NCBI GenBank assembly: GCA_002633025.1
Contig: NMRB01000560.1
Span: 108,979-172,978, forward strand
Origin: Notospermus geniculatus
Lineage: Eukaryota > Nemertea > Pilidiophora > Heteronemertea > Lineidae
Length of the DNA stretch: 64,000 bases
Direction of reading: 5' to 3'
The translations under genes were made by a program, and so were the position numbers. This document shows, piece by piece, positions 63,993 through 64,000 of this stretch; the first letter of the stretch is position 1, and the number at the start of each line of letters is the position of its first letter. The notes under the pieces were generated by a model. It did no database searches. It worked only from the letters and a program-made list of their open reading frames with translations, and had not been told where the DNA came from.

Positions 63993-64000
63993 TATGCCAC

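Overview
The window is animal nuclear DNA, most likely from a marine invertebrate; the phylum is a weak guess. The evidence is a gene of about 37 short exons with GT-AG introns and one AT-AC intron, many short inverted-repeat transposons, tRNA- and 5S-derived repeat fragments, and AGGCCTA-type low-complexity DNA. There is one ambiguous base (n) near 3976, so this is a draft assembly. No prokaryotic or viral gene was seen.

Layout. Positions 1 to about 20,050 hold no gene I can recognise, only intergenic DNA with decayed repeats (a 5S-like fragment, tRNA-like fragments, a SINE with a LINE-like tail, foldback elements). From 20,050 to 31,799 lies a tandem duplication of about 6.3 kb. Each copy carries a CpG-rich upstream region, an AGGCCTA-rich tract and the same start exon. 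From the start exon to 60,336 the plus strand encodes one large protein. I read it as the synaptonemal-complex axial/lateral-element protein SYCP2 (SYCP2/SYCP2L family) and reconstructed it exon by exon with matching splice phases. The model has 37 coding exons and 6,279 nt, about 2,092 residues. The order is a helical armadillo-like N-terminal domain, a second folded domain with a DFNLGSQ motif, a very long charged disordered middle (one exon of 1.8 kb), and a C-terminal coiled coil ending in NVKRTLQMMFQ. From 60,500 to the end there is no recognised gene, but there are several inverted-repeat elements, a minisatellite with palindromic cores and a tRNA-like fragment.

The main interest is in how this gene has changed. 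It contains nested tandem duplications: the start exon with its upstream region (6.3 kb), an exon trio (2.3 kb), one further exon (0.58 kb), a 219-bp in-frame duplication inside a coding exon, and a 65-bp triplication running over the stop codon. Splice phases allow only one copy of the 25-nt exon and one copy of exon 6, so reading frame forces a choice between copies. Intron 30 has the hallmarks of a U12-type AT-AC intron. One copy of the 6.3-kb duplication carries a perfect 181-bp palindrome with a 6-bp target duplication, and the other copy keeps the empty site. Some duplications could be uncollapsed alleles in a draft assembly of a highly heterozygous animal; this is flagged where it matters.
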